From assembly GCA_025602905.1 (NCBI GenBank), contig JAHLKI010000014.1, positions 434,001 through 498,000 of the forward strand: a DNA stretch of 64,000 nt, read 5' to 3'. Each line of letters starts with the position of its first letter. The stretch's first letter is position 1. A program made the position numbers and the translations under genes. The notes below the pieces were generated by a model that had not been told where the DNA came from, did not search any database, and saw only the letters and a list, made by a program, of their open reading frames with translations. Shown here one piece after another: positions 23,600 through 36,759 of this stretch. Source of the stretch: Phlyctochytrium arcticum. Lineage: Eukaryota; Chytridiomycota; Chytridiomycetes; Chytridiales; Chytridiaceae.

Positions 23600-25678
23600 C
23601 TAGGTAGATAAAGTCCCGCTATGCGAAGAGAAAGTCCAGTTAATCTGCGATTCCTCGGTCACAAAAGTTTGCAATCTCTCAATGAACTGAAGGAGACGCT
23701 CAGTTGCCAACGGATCACCTTCTGTCACCTTGTCTTCAAGTCGAAAATAATGGTTAAGCAGCCTTTCATCGGCCTCTTTCACCTGTCGCTTCCTGTAATC
23801 TCTGTAGATATCGACGGGGCTGACTTCCTCTCTTTCCACAGGTACCCGAGAAATCGTTTCATAAACCTCGAAACCGCACTCGTCAAACATTTGCGCATAT
23901 CGATCCCAAACCTCGTCGGTCAAAATTGGCTCCTCTGCGAATAGGTTAGCATGAAAAGCATGCTTGCAGGGCAACAAATACTGTCTGGCAAAGAGGCAAT
24001 TGCACTCAAGGGTATCGTAATCAGGGGCCAGCTTTCCTTTGACGACTCGGTTTTCTACCGAGTTGTACTGTTCGATCAAGAGGCGCTGAACAGGCAGTGG
24101 GAAGCGACCTATGTTAGGGTGATCTTCAGTATCCTTCAATACCTTTGATTTGAACAAAACTTCGGCACGATCTGCCTCCAGGCGGCGCTGTATGTTGACT
24201 TTGGACAAACCAACACGCGCTTTTTGAATACTTGAGAATTTGCCACAGTTTCTGTCTGCTTTGACTAGTCGATGATAAGATTCTAATGGATTTGTTGAAG
24301 TCATCTGTAGCAGGGTGGGAGAATGTTGACGCGCGGCCATTGTCCAGCAATCCAGTACAGCAGGATTTGCCCAATAACTTTCCAAATAGTTTCCAAGCTT
24401 TTCTGGGGCATCGGTAATGGCCTCTCGTAGCAACGCCGTGGCACCGACCATGGTCGTTTTGTTTAGTGCCTGCAGCATTTTGGCATATGTAGGTTTGTGG
24501 GTAGCTAGGCGACGCATGAGAGTGCGGGCGACATGGACCTAGGATAATTCAAAATCTGGGGATGCGTTCTTGCGCTCAAATTAGAACGTTACCTTGCAAT
24601 ATCGAACTTTAACTTCCTCCTCTCCTGCGTACATTCCCGGGAATGCCAGCAATATTCCGTTTTTCTCGATATTGGACTGATCGACCTGGATATTTCGTGG
24701 TTGCCACTTGACCCCGCACACCTCTTCAACCATTTCTCTTACTTGCTGCAGACCCAACGCGACTGCATCACCATTTTCGTTACTGACAAAGAATTGCGCT
24801 GCCGGCAGCCAACTGCCTTGCTGATTTCGGATCATACAAGTAAATAATCTCCAATCGTACCGGTTTGTCTTGTGGGTGGAGTCGAGTAAAACCAAAAAAC
24901 TGCACTTTGGAAGAAGGCTCAAACTTTCCTTCACGGCAAAAGTAAATCCTTCGTCGGCCCGTCCGTCAGATCCAGATAAAAGTCTCTTAACAATGTAGCC
25001 TTCAGCGGTCAGGTACTCAATAGCCTCCTTCACGTCTTCCGCCAATGACCCTGGAGGAGCTGCCTGCTCCCGACGCTCTCTCCAGCGTGCGTTGTAGACA
25101 GCACGGGCGGAGACGCGATCCAGACCGAGCGCGCTGACACGGGCAGGAGACGTTGCACGCACGATTATGACGGGCAACGCTTTCGCAATATCTGCGTGAG
25201 CATACGGCGATTCCGCCTCGTCCTTGATGTAGTCAGAGGCGTGGCTACACAGATGACGATCATCCGCGTCCGCAATATCGTGCCCTTCACTATGCTCAGT
25301 ATGACCAATAGCATGTCGAATGGTAACCAGATTGTTGTTTTTGTCAATAACAACATCCAAGCGTGCGGGGCATTCAACTTTGGTGAAGACACTCGTAAGT
25401 CTTCTCTTCTTCTGTGGGCAATTTTCCTTGTCGGGTCGTTTCCCCGAAGACTTGCGGTGTTTGACAAACTTGCATTTGTAGGAGATGGTCTGTTTTCCAG
25501 TTTTAGCAGAAGTAGTGTTATTGTACTGCGTCCAGAAGTTGTCGCCAAGCTTCCACTCCGCAGCAAAATCCTGTAGGGGTATTTCGAAAGCTGTGATAGG
25601 ATGAAAAAGTCTTTGACGGCGGTAATAGATTGACGAGCTTCTGGCACGATCAATATTGGCGGCACGAAGTTGAGACAT
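23600..25678 (-). CDS. MULE-type transposase-like protein with SWIM zinc finger
   Basis: Two exons (minus): 25678-24593 and 24538-23600, with a 54-nt GTAACG...TCCTAG intron, encode 674 residues with no internal stop. The N-terminal part has a FAR1/WRKY-GCM1-like region with spaced Cys/His residues (YKCKFVKHRK...VECPARLDVVI...RHAIGHTEHSEGHD). The MULE core contains FLVLLDSTHKTNRYDWRLFT (first Asp) and WQPRNIQVDQSNIE (second Asp), then RYCKVHVARTL after the intron. A SWIM finger follows (ECNCLFARQYLLPCKHAFH, C-x-C-x(n)-C-x-H). This is the layout of Mutator-like transposases and of domesticated relatives such as plant FHY3/FAR1. I saw no terminal inverted repeats, so it may be a recently inserted autonomous copy or a host gene; the intact frame and intron do not decide. 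Confidence 0.82.
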
Positions 25679-26210
25679 ACTGAAGGCTGATAGTTTGTTT
25701 CTGATCAGGACTCATGTGTACAAGAAAACGGTGGTTCAAAATATCATACTATACAATACCTTGATTGACCTACAAAGGTAATGACAGCAAACAGAGCACG
25801 CTCCAAAAACACAGATCCTGGCTTTTTACTGAGAGAGGTGTGATGAAAGTGGGTGAAGACAGAAAGGTAGGGGTGTTATAAGTATGGGCGAAGACGGAAA
25901 GCTAGATCTGGCAGTTTCGTTGTTGGGTTGAAGTTGCAATGAGCGGTAGTGATCTCTGGACTCCGGAGGGATCTCGCCGGGCAAGTTGAACGAACGCGAC
26001 ACGGCCAAAGTGGATCGATCCGGATATTACAGCGCCCGATACGCACCCAATAATATGGGTATCAGGCTATACCGAACAGAACAAACTGCTGATGAGTTAC
26101 GATAATATGATGGGGTGGGGGTTTCACTGTTACGACAACCCCACCTCAATATTTATTCAATGCAAAAGCGTTTGGCTGCCGATTCTCCTTCGTCGCTTTT
26201 TGGCGACAAT

Positions 26211-26541
26211 GTACTCCAGCTATTCCGATGACGCAGGGTCCATGTGGTCTTTCCCCGTCTGGGACGCACACGGTAACTTTTACCAGCGCCGACTTTGGGA
26301 CGAAGCAAGCCAAGGTACTATTCGGGTTCTTTCTGGTTCCATCGACCTCTGCAATGATCCATTCAAACCCGTTGTCCACCGACTAAGGCTGATTGATCCG
26401 CCGACGTCCCAGTCGCCTCGTAGTAGGTCGTCTGAGCTAGTTGTGTACGGGTCGGCTGCGAAAGTTGCAATGTACTGGGATGCCGTTGATGATGCCGTCA
26501 ATGCCATCACCAACCATTGGTGTGTCCTTTCGCGTGAATAA
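26211..26541 (+). CDS. Small hypothetical protein
   Basis: The frame opens at 26092; the internal ATG at 26211 gives 110 residues beginning MYSSYSDDAGSMWSFPVWD and ending with DAVNAITNHWCVLSRE. It has balanced amino-acid composition rather than the biased look of a shadow frame. I recognise no domain, and there is no homology evidence. It could be a fragment of a larger decayed gene. Confidence 0.25.
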
Positions 26542-28110
26542 GTCCGTGGGCTGCGCAGCAACCGTCCAGGCGAGCGGTTTGTGTGGTCGGTTCCTTGTCC
26601 GTTCATGAATGCTTCACGGTCTTTAAACATAGATGTGGCGATACTTGCATTTTTTGTAGTGAATGCTCAAATGCAGCAGTTTCAGGGACGATTTTACCTG
26701 CAAAGTCACAATTTTGCTCGCTCTCTGGCCGTGGGAAAGTTCAAACGCTCCGGCTAAGGGTATAGTACCTTGACAGTCTCATAGTTCCACTTCTACTGTT
26801 GAAATTGTTATCACCATCGTTCTTGGATCAGATCTACCAGAGATTGTTGGAAAGGTTGCGGGATCTGGTGGATGATGTTCTCTGGACTGCACGACCAGAG
26901 TTTATGCCAGCAGCAGAGTTTTGTTGCGTCGCCTGGAAGTTCTGGTCTTGGTCTAGTCTTGCCATCTTGGCTGTTCGACAAGCTTGGGTCATGGACAGTG
27001 CAGCAACCGGGAAACATTGATCTTCTAGCCTTAGAGCTTCTGCAAATCTTGCTGACGCTCTCTGTCTTTGGGACATTAGGTTGGTATGGAAAAAGCGACA
27101 CTTGTAGATGGGGCTCTAGGCATGCGAGGAGGTTGCATCTGAGAAGGAAGGATGTGCAAGCGTGTTCTTCTTGGGAGTGCAGGAGATGTCCTGGGTTTTG
27201 TTCCGACGGGCGCTGTATATATAATTACTCGCAGTCGAGTCAAGGATTGCATCCTGTTATGCATCATCACTTTGGTCGGATACTTTGGGGGACCGCGGCT
27301 GAATAAGCACGACTAAAACGGTCTCGGGAAATTTTGCACAAATATGATTACCATTCCCATTTTCTGAATGGTGTTCGGATGGATGCGTGATTGATCCATA
27401 CGGACTATGTTCCCGGGAGTACTGTACCGTTGAAAACTATATCATCGCTCATTTTTTTGGGGTGAATTGAATTGGTATCCTCGGTGATTTCCAGTATGTT
27501 TGCTTCGGTGGTCTGGGAGCTTCTATGATGACCTCCTCAAACAGCGATGTCGATGTCTCAAGTTAAAGGAAGCGGTGGTGTTTTGAATGTGTGGTTCTCC
27601 TTTTCTCGAAAGAGGCGACCCAACTGCTCCCTTATAATGCCATGCATCATCTAGACAGTGCACTTCACTTATGTTTCCCAGCTTTCAGGTTCCTTCCCAG
27701 ACTTTTTACTCACGTTTTATGTTTTTTTTCTGATTCTGGCTCAAGGCCTTTTGTACCATGGGCCTCTTCGCCAAATTTCCATGATAGCCTCTCAAGGCCC
27801 AATATATGTAGTGCAGATTTTACACGGTCGTTGGCTCTGAGACGGTTTCTCCCACGGTTTCCGGAGAGCCAAAAATCATTCACTGGCAGCCTATAGCCAT
27901 TCAAAAAAATTCAAGGAAAGAAGCTATTATACTATAGAATCGCTCAAGAATCCCAGCTCCGGTGTACGGCCGTAGCTTGTGTGCATGTCCCTGGTGGTCG
28001 AAATGTACATTGCTCTATAGTCGCCATTTTGGTGCTGGGACGCGTACCTTGCAATAAGAAACAGTACATTGGACAAAACATCATACATGATACTTTTACT
28101 TGACATTTCC

Positions 28111-28150
28111 CAGTTCCCTGTAGTTCCCTCTAGTTCCCTGACTCCCTGAG
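28111..28150. repeat. 10-bp tandem repeat, about four imperfect units
   Basis: Units of the form TAGTTCCCTG repeat at 28111, 28121, 28131 and, degenerately, 28141. A second short repetition of GACCTCC follows at about 28173-28190. Confidence 0.7.
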
Positions 28151-28458
28151 TGGATTCGGCTCAGACCAAGGACCTCCTGAGGACCTCCGCCAGGTCCGGA
28201 CCTGCACTATGCCTGAATGCCTGAGCATCCTTCTCTCAGCGCTTTCCAGTTACCTATACCTGGATCGTGGCAAAGGCAAAATTGATGAACGGTAAATGCC
28301 TGAGCCACGCTTTGCTGCTTTGCATCGATTTCTCGAGCCTTTTTTTGGGTCAAGTTTGAAATCCAGATGAGCGGCACAGTTTTGCAGGCGGGCAACATGA
28401 CAAATCGAACGAGATTCGCCAAATTCCGCCATAGCAGAAATTTCGGCATTTTGCAAAG

Positions 28459-28466
28459 TATAAAAG
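28459..28466 (+). promoter_or_regulatory. TATA box of the old yellow enzyme gene
   Basis: TATAAAAG lies 57 bp upstream of the ATG at 28523, with a pyrimidine-rich stretch in between. Spacing fits a focused core promoter, as expected for an inducible stress or detoxification gene. Confidence 0.6.
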
Positions 28467-28522
28467 GCCGAAGGAACTCCTCCTTGTCTCGCTACTTCAC
28501 TTTCACAACCATCAAATCAGCC

Positions 28523-29772
<1,250 letters not shown>

Positions 29773-29869
29773 GTCCTCTCTCTTATTCCACAACTATTTA
29801 TCCTGTAGCAAGAGACTTATTTCTCTATTTAAACACTGCAACTACTACTTAAATACATAGTCATCTATC

Positions 29870-32800
29870 CTAATTACGAGGGCCTAGAGCAAGAAACCAT
29901 TTATTTCGCGTGTTGGCTGCTTCTCTCCGGACGATGCGCTTGGGATCATCCAGGGCTCGTGCCAACCGACTGACCACAGACGGCTTCAAGGGGTGCAAGA
30001 CCGTGTAGCTGATACGCTTGGACAGCTGTCCGAGAACTTTGAGGGCGACGACACGAACAGGTGCGGGGTCTGCCAACAATTGCGTTTCAGTCTCCATGGC
30101 ATCCGAGTTGGAACTTGGCGGGGGAAGGAGGGAGGTGGAGACGGCAGGCGCGCCGGAAATGCCTATAGTCACCAGCACTTCCACAATGGCATTGGACTGG
30201 GCCGCCAACAGGCGTTGAACTTCCGGTGTATCATCTTCCAGAATGGCCGTTAGCGTTTCGAGGGTTGCGAGTTTGGTGTCGGATGCCGCTGATGATGATG
30301 TCGTGGTAGAGTTGGTGGGAGTGGGTGCGGAGGGTTTGGCGGAAAGCGAGGAGAGGAGTAATGGGAAGAGCTGTCAACATGTCCAAGTTAGTCATTGATA
30401 TCAGTAAGGAAATGATGGAATACATGCCTGTTCAAGCGCTCCTGGCAATAGTTGCTTGGACACATGTTTGAGTAGATATGACAGGGAAATCAGGTAGTTT
30501 TGCTTGGCCCCAGCATCACCATCCTGGAATCCTTGCACAATACGCGGAAGGCAGAATCCAAAAAGACGTTGTTTGTACAGCAACTAAATGGAAAATGTCA
30601 GTACGGATAGCACCAGGAAACAGGGTGTGTACCAACCTTGACAACCCCGCCTGCCTGCTTTGTAAAACTACCGTCGTCCGCTTCCTTGACAATCACGCCC
30701 ATGCCCTGCGCCGCATCCTGGCCCAACGTAGCATCCCTTAAAAGTTGAAGCACATCGGCAGTCATATCGTAACCCAAGGGATGAGCACGAAGCACCAAAG
30801 CCTTGGCATGCTAAACGAAAAAAGAGTCAGCAAAAACGAACCGATGGCAACTTAATAAGAAAGGACTTTACCCATGAGTAGACGACCAGCAGATTTCGTC
30901 GTGCTTCGTAGGGCCGCGATGGTTCCAGCACACCGGCCTTCACCACAGGAATGACCAAATCTTGAATATATGTTGTGATATCTCCATCTATTTCCGATGT
31001 TTAGTTGAAATAGCCCAGGTTCGAGGTGATGAAGAACCTTTCTCACCAGAACCCAATTTATTCGTGATGGAGGCTGCAGACTTGGCGAGGGCTTCGGTCA
31101 GACACGGGTTCACGCTCGAAGCGGCACGGGTCACCAATTCGCGCAGGAAAACGGGAAGCTCATTGATGGCCAGAACAACCTATACGAACGTCGTGAGATA
31201 CTGCATAGCTTCAGGAGTTAATCCTTCACGTACCGAGGGTTTTGCGTTGCATAATACGGCTGCAAACAGTAGTGAAATATTTGTTTTTGATGCAGGTGCC
31301 GCAGGCTGATGGTGACAACAAGTTTTGCATCAGTGTCCCGTAAAGCGTAGAAAATAAACTGCGGAATGTACCCACCTCCAACGGTGAAAATGATTGCTGA
31401 TTGTCATTAACGCCAACAATCTCGGTTTTGCGGTTGACGAAAAGATCGTAAAATGGGGCGACAAGACGTTGCTGGGTCCTAGCATTCACATATTCAGAAT
31501 ATTGCGATCGATGTAAAAGAACGCTTTTAGCCTACCCGACATCTGCCATGCGCGTGGCGGTAGCAAAAACTTGTGCAATAACCCGCAGTAAAGCCTCGCT
31601 CGTGAAAAGTCCACTGGTAGCGCTCATACTACTCTTGACCGTGGTTGCGAGCAACGGCAGTATGATTGCATCAACGACTCCGCCCGCAAGATAAGTAGCG
31701 CTGGTGTTTGGCGCCGTGCCTTGACTTTGTAGAATGCGCACCATACTTTTTGCAATCTGCTGCGCGTATAGGGCATCTTCGGCTGTCGAGTCGGCGGAAT
31801 TTAAGCTATCAAGACGTTCCAATAGTTGTTGCAGTCCAGATCGGGCTAGTTGCGGATCAGACGACAATTTTTCTACATCTGAAAGGAGCTCTATTGTGGG
31901 GGTCTTCGTAGGCGTGGTGGTTGATGATGATGGTCCAGATCCGACTGAGTTTTTACGTGAGTCAGCAAAAGTCACTTGGAAGAGCGCTAAAGACAAGTCT
32001 CACCTTTCAGGGCCTGGAACAACTGCACAAACGTGTTCTGTAATATCTTCCCAGGGTCTGTACGTGATATTTCTTGTAATGCAGCCAGCGCTTCAGCTCG
32101 CACTTCACTATCTGCATCATGCAAGAGTGATGCGTTCATTTGATGCAGACTCATATCTGCTTCTTCCGAACTCAAAAGCCTTGATGACATATGAAGCTCA
32201 AGAAGACCACGAACGCCTGCCCGACGAAGCGGCATGTATTCAGCCTTTGCCGCTGCGGCTGCGCCAAATAGGGCAAACAGATTGTCTTTGAATGGGACAA
32301 TGGGGGAAAGGAGGTCATCATCATCCACTAGAGCTTGGTGAGGACGGCGAACGGACTATGCTTCACAGCGGACATACCTGACATATCCACTTCCACGGTC
32401 CCGTACACAAGCCGCGCTGCGCGAATAAAGTCGACCAGGATTTCAATCATGGTCTTTTGCTGCGTTGGTAGATTTGAGCCCCCACAGAATTCGAGGATAG
32501 GTGGAAAGATGGCATTGACAATGTGATGGCACGCCGGATCTACAGGACGGACACATTTGAGTACGGTAATCTCGGGTACGATTACGACGACAACATACCG
32601 GAGGCAGCTGCAGCTGCAACAAGGAGTTTCCCACTCAATTTTGCATACTTCAACTCAGGGTCTTTAAAGTGGTCCATCGAGTCTTTGACGGCCAATTCCA
32701 AAAATCCTTCCAATGGAGATCGCTTTGCACCAGAAGTGACGGTTGCTTGAGATAGCGTAGCAGCAACAGCGCCAACAGTCTTCAATGCTGCTGCAATGTT

Positions 32801-34143
32801 GGCATCATCGGCGGTACGAAATACCTGATTAAAAAACAAGTTAGAGATTGTTGTAGTAGCGTATGCTTGATGCAGCGAAATGTTACCTCTTCCTTGAGGT
32901 AATTCCAAAGATGCTCGCCATGCAGTCCAAAGGCTTCCGGTCCATATACGGGAGCACAAGCAGTAAGCGTGTCTAATGCATCCCGTTTTGCGCTTCCCGA
33001 GACACTGGCCAGCTTTTCCATGAGAAGTGGCATGGCATATGTTGCAAACAGCGGGGTGGCAGATATACAGTCCCGCAATGCAGCTTTAAGATCGTCTGAT
33101 GTGATCCCGTAAACATCATCTGGTGGGGGACGGAATGTGATGGGAAAGTAGCAAAAGACGACACTGAAGACGTCCTAGAAAATAGTCAATTGGCCGTCGT
33201 TTATATGGGTTATCCGTCAACCTACTTCTGCCAATTGTGCAAACTCGAGGTTCTGAACAATTGTCTTGATGATTCGAAACGCCAGAAGGAGATTGCGGGG
33301 ATCCTTTTCGCCATCCATAGCTTGGACAAATCCAGATACAAAGTCTGACCCTAGGCTTTTCATTGCTATTAAATGCCCAGTTTGTCAGTTACCGGTCAGG
33401 ATTGATTGTATAGCACAACATCTTCTTACCTGACATGTGCTTCTGTAATAAAAGGTCAAAGATCCCGTAGACGATGTAGCGCGTTGTTTGTTGGTATGTT
33501 TGTACGGCAAGTTCCGCGAAAATGCTGCAAGAGTTCTGTGGGTAAGGCAAGCCTTTTTCCTCAAATACATTCGCCACGTACCGTACTGGTATTTGGGCCG
33601 CATCCTCATCAGATATCATCCCACCATTTACCATTGCCTGAAGACCCTTGAGCAATTCTCCCACTGAGGGTTGATCTTGCAATCGACTCAAGTAAAATTT
33701 GATCAAGACATTTCCTAGTAGAACGGGTTAGTCTCACTTTGATGTGAAGCCCGGATCACTCAACCAACCAATGTTTGGTCCAAGCTTGGCCCCCTCCGCT
33801 TCAGCCAGCACCGATGACAAGAGACCGATTCCTATCATTCCGTATGTTTACATTCAAATTTTGGGAAGGTTTCGAGAGATCCGGTCATACCTTTTGCGCG
33901 CATAAAGGGATCATTATGAGTGAGCTGTGGCCCAAGACTTTCTACCAGCTTCAGTGCCGTTACTTGTCCCGCATTCACCGCTACAAGTAAAAGAAAGCAA
34001 CATTCTCAGTCCACTGCCTTATTTACAGAGATCCAACGACATTAGGACAACTTACCAAGAACAATCTGCCCAACTGCCCGAAGACTTTCGGCGCTTTCAA
34101 CCGGTGCATTAGCGTATGTTTCGAGGTCGACTTGCCAAGACAT
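29870..34143 (-). CDS. MMS19: MMS19, cytosolic Fe-S protein assembly targeting factor
   Basis: Eighteen exons (minus): 34143-34056, 33980-33891, 33831-33769, 33714-33582, 33524-33430, 33365-33226, 33174-32887, 32824-32599, 32539-32378, 32327-32004, 31944-31536, 31478-31376, 31305-31234, 31179-31047, 30987-30872, 30810-30637, 30583-30428, 30370-29870. They sum to 1,090 residues, close to human and yeast MMS19. The N-terminal domain shows SLGPQLTHNDPFMRAKG, FAELAVQTYQQTTRYIVYGI, VFCYFPITFRPPPDDVYGIT and SAKRDALDTLTACAPVYG. The C-terminal HEAT repeats end in PSVVSRLARALDDPKRIVRR followed by EAANTRNKWFLALG. MMS19 hands [4Fe-4S] clusters to nuclear DNA-repair and replication enzymes. Intron 17 (30427-30371) begins with GC rather than GT; introns 3 and 16 use GTTGGT donors. 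Confidence 0.93.
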
Positions 34144-34692
34144 ATTTAGTGATTTGGGGTAACCTTTTCCAGGTTTATTGTCTCCATTTCGGCCGGAGCG
34201 ATCCAGCGATTGTCGGGCGTCCTTCGACTGCGCCTCGTCAGCGCCACAGTAGTCAGCACCGCTATCACGTGACTTTTCTTTGGTCAGCGAAGCCTCTTGC
34301 TTACGGCATGATTTGTCCGGGCAAAGTCGTTTCAAAAGCCCTTTGTCATTGCCATTAGCAAAAAACCGGCCATCCAAAGACTCCAGAACTTGTCAGAAGG
34401 TAAGAGTCGTAGACTTGGAACTTGGGTTTTTGACCGCTCCGGGATTCTCCTCATTGCATTGGCCGAAAAGTTGGGGTTTGGGATTTGTCGAGCGATTTTG
34501 GCAGAGGGCCGTGGCTTGCCTTGCGGGGGTTGTTATTGACACCTGAACGTCAAAACAAACATATCTTGAAAGTGGGTGGAGAGCTATACGGATTTCAGGC
34601 AGGGCTGGACGTCCTTTTTGCAACGGATATGCATTCGTAAAGAGCTGAAAGCTTACTCCCCTTTCTCTTGCAGGACTTTAGCAGCTATAGCG
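34144..34692. promoter_or_regulatory. Divergent promoter between MMS19 and the bZIP gene
   Basis: A 549-bp spacer separates two genes read away from each other. It must hold both promoters. I see no canonical TATA box near either start. Short ORFs here are not credible. Confidence 0.5.
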
Positions 34693-36413
34693 ATGGACGT
34701 TACTCCGGCACAAGCAGCGGCTGCAGTAGCGGCGGCTGCAGCCATGCCGCTTTCACCATCGGAAGATCAATCAATGTCACCGGGAACCCACGGTAAAAAA
34801 CAGACCCCAGTCCCTAAATTGACGACATTTAATCATTTAAAGTACCAGCCAAGCGTGCGGAGCAAAATCGAGCAGCGCAACGAGCCTTTCGCGAGCGCAA
34901 GCAACGATACATCAAAGAATTGGAAGTCAAAGCGGCATTACTTGATGCGCGGAATGGGCAGCTTCAGGATTCAGAGGTCCGGAGTCGGGAGATGCGGGCA
35001 ATGGCAGAGCGCCTCACGCGTGAGCGAGATGTCCGACTAAAGGAGCGAGAGTTATGGTGGCGGGAACGCGAAGAAGTGTTTCGAATTGTTGATGCTCTGC
35101 GACGAGATCTGGAGCAGCTGCATGGAGAGAATGACCGGTTGAAGGAAGTTGTGTTTAGGTTGTGGCAAGAGTCGCGGGATGCCAGCGCAAACGGAACGGA
35201 AGATGAGCCCGCAGATATCTCGAGTGTTGCTGGTATAGAAGCTGCCAGAACTAGCCTCAATGCCAATGACCAAAAGGAAAACAATGGTGATGCAATGCAA
35301 GTGGATGACGGCACTGATGTCAAGCGAGAGAAGCCATCATCATCGGCGCTGGTCGCCAGTGACAAGCCCCCCGCAGGCCTGGAAGGAGCTACGGTAACGA
35401 CAGCGCCTCCAGGCAGCGTATCTTTAGGCAGCATCGCTTTTGAAACTCTAATTGAGCGCGGCGCGAGTGGGAATGGGACGGCTAGCAGTGTCCCGGGCAA
35501 CCCATCTGGGACGGCATCGTCTGGAAGCATTTCCGATGCCCTCTTGGTCGATCTGAAAAATCGTATAAACTATTGGGACAGTGAACGGGATGCTCTTTAT
35601 CGTACAGCTACGTTACCGCCATTACCTCTCGCGCAGACTTTGGGCGCGAATGCTTTCCCGACCCAGCCTTACCCGGTCAAACCAATCGATCCATCGCTAC
35701 GTCCATCTGTCTCAGCACCACATGGGTCAACCTCAGTGCCAAGTACAGGTACACTGACGAATGAGACTGACGCACGGTCCATTGGCATGTCCGCCCCATT
35801 CGCAGCGCAACTCGCGTTACTATCCTCTGGGACTTCGCAACCAATGCAGACACCGATGCAGGCGCCCACCCAACTCCCTCCCACTACCAGCACACCACCA
35901 ACGCAAATGAATCCTCTTCTTTCTGCAGCTGCTGCGACTGCCGCCGCTGCTGCCGCCGCCGCCGCAGCAGCAGCAGCCACCGCCACCTCCACATCCTCAA
36001 CCGCCTCCTCCCCCCGTTCAATCAATAACTCGGCCTCCGCCCCTGGCACACCCAACTTTATGAACACAATATTCTCCTCCATCCTGTCTGCATCGGCATC
36101 CGGATCATTTCCGGCATTGCAAGGTGTCCCACCCGGCATGAATCCCTTTGCAGCACTTATGGCCGGTCTAGGCGGCGCCCCATTCAACCAGGCATCAGCC
36201 GGGCCCGGTCCTAATGGCTCCCATATGAACGGGCTGGTTGGCCATCCAGCCATGTCGAACGTCATGTCCGCATCAGGAAAGCATCCCAGTGCAACAACAA
36301 TGCACTCCTTGGACCCGTCAAACCCCTCGCAGGTCAAGCATGAAGCGCGTAACATCCCCCCTTGCACCGATACCACCCCTCCTCCACTCCAAGACCCCAA
36401 GCGTCACGCATAA
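34693..36413 (+). CDS. Yap/Pap1-type bZIP transcription factor
   Basis: Two exons, 34693-34792 and 34843-36413, joined by a 50-nt intron (GTAAAA...TTAAAG), encode 556 residues. Splicing creates the DNA-binding basic region RAEQNRAAQRAFRERKQRYI, which has the fungal Yap/Pap1 signature N-x-x-A-Q-x-x-F-R. A leucine-zipper-like coiled coil follows (IKELEVKAALLDARNGQLQD and onward to about residue 140). The rest is Ser/Thr/Pro-rich with a run of about 14 alanines (35935-35985) and no obvious Cys-rich redox domain of the AP-1 oxidative-stress type. It is expected to be nuclear and to bind TTAC-type half sites. Targets cannot be deduced. Confidence 0.88.
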
Positions 36414-36759
36414 TCTTCCCATCTGCTACTTTTTCACTTCATTTTACGTGAATCCTGCATCGTACATCATTCTGTGTTTACTTCCCCATCTCACTTTGAA
36501 CCCGTGTATTTTTTTTCCTCCCCTTCTTCTATCCTTACGATCACCCCGTCGTCGATGTTCGCCGAGTTTTATTTTTCGCGATTGCGATTACAAAGATTTT
36601 CTTTTCCATGACGAAAGCGCTTTGCAAAACGATGAACATAATTCAGTATTAAAGAAGAAAAAAACGACATATGTACAAAGTTGTTTACGAGAGGGGAAAA
36701 GAGAGCAAAGGTATCGATAATAATAAAATAGAAATGCAGGAGAAGATGGAGCCAAAGGA
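36414..36759. other. Convergent 3' region between the bZIP gene and INO80
   Basis: This 346-bp T-rich stretch separates two converging genes and probably contains both 3' UTRs. No gene seen. Confidence 0.5.

Larger units (their letters stand above)
25679..28457. other. Gene-poor region of 2.8 kb
   Basis: Apart from a weak ORF at 26211-26541 I see no supportable gene. ORFs at 26811-27306 overlap on both strands without recognisable domains. T-rich tracts and a short tandem repeat (28111-28150) are present. Confidence 0.4.

Noticed and set aside
26811..27306. Overlapping ORFs on both strands as a gene
   Set aside because: Neither strand shows a recognisable domain, a convincing start or splice-supported extension.
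35669..36400. 243-residue minus-strand ORF opposite the bZIP gene
   Set aside because: It is the complement of the Ala/Ser/Pro-rich C-terminal half of the bZIP protein and gives a mirror low-complexity sequence.
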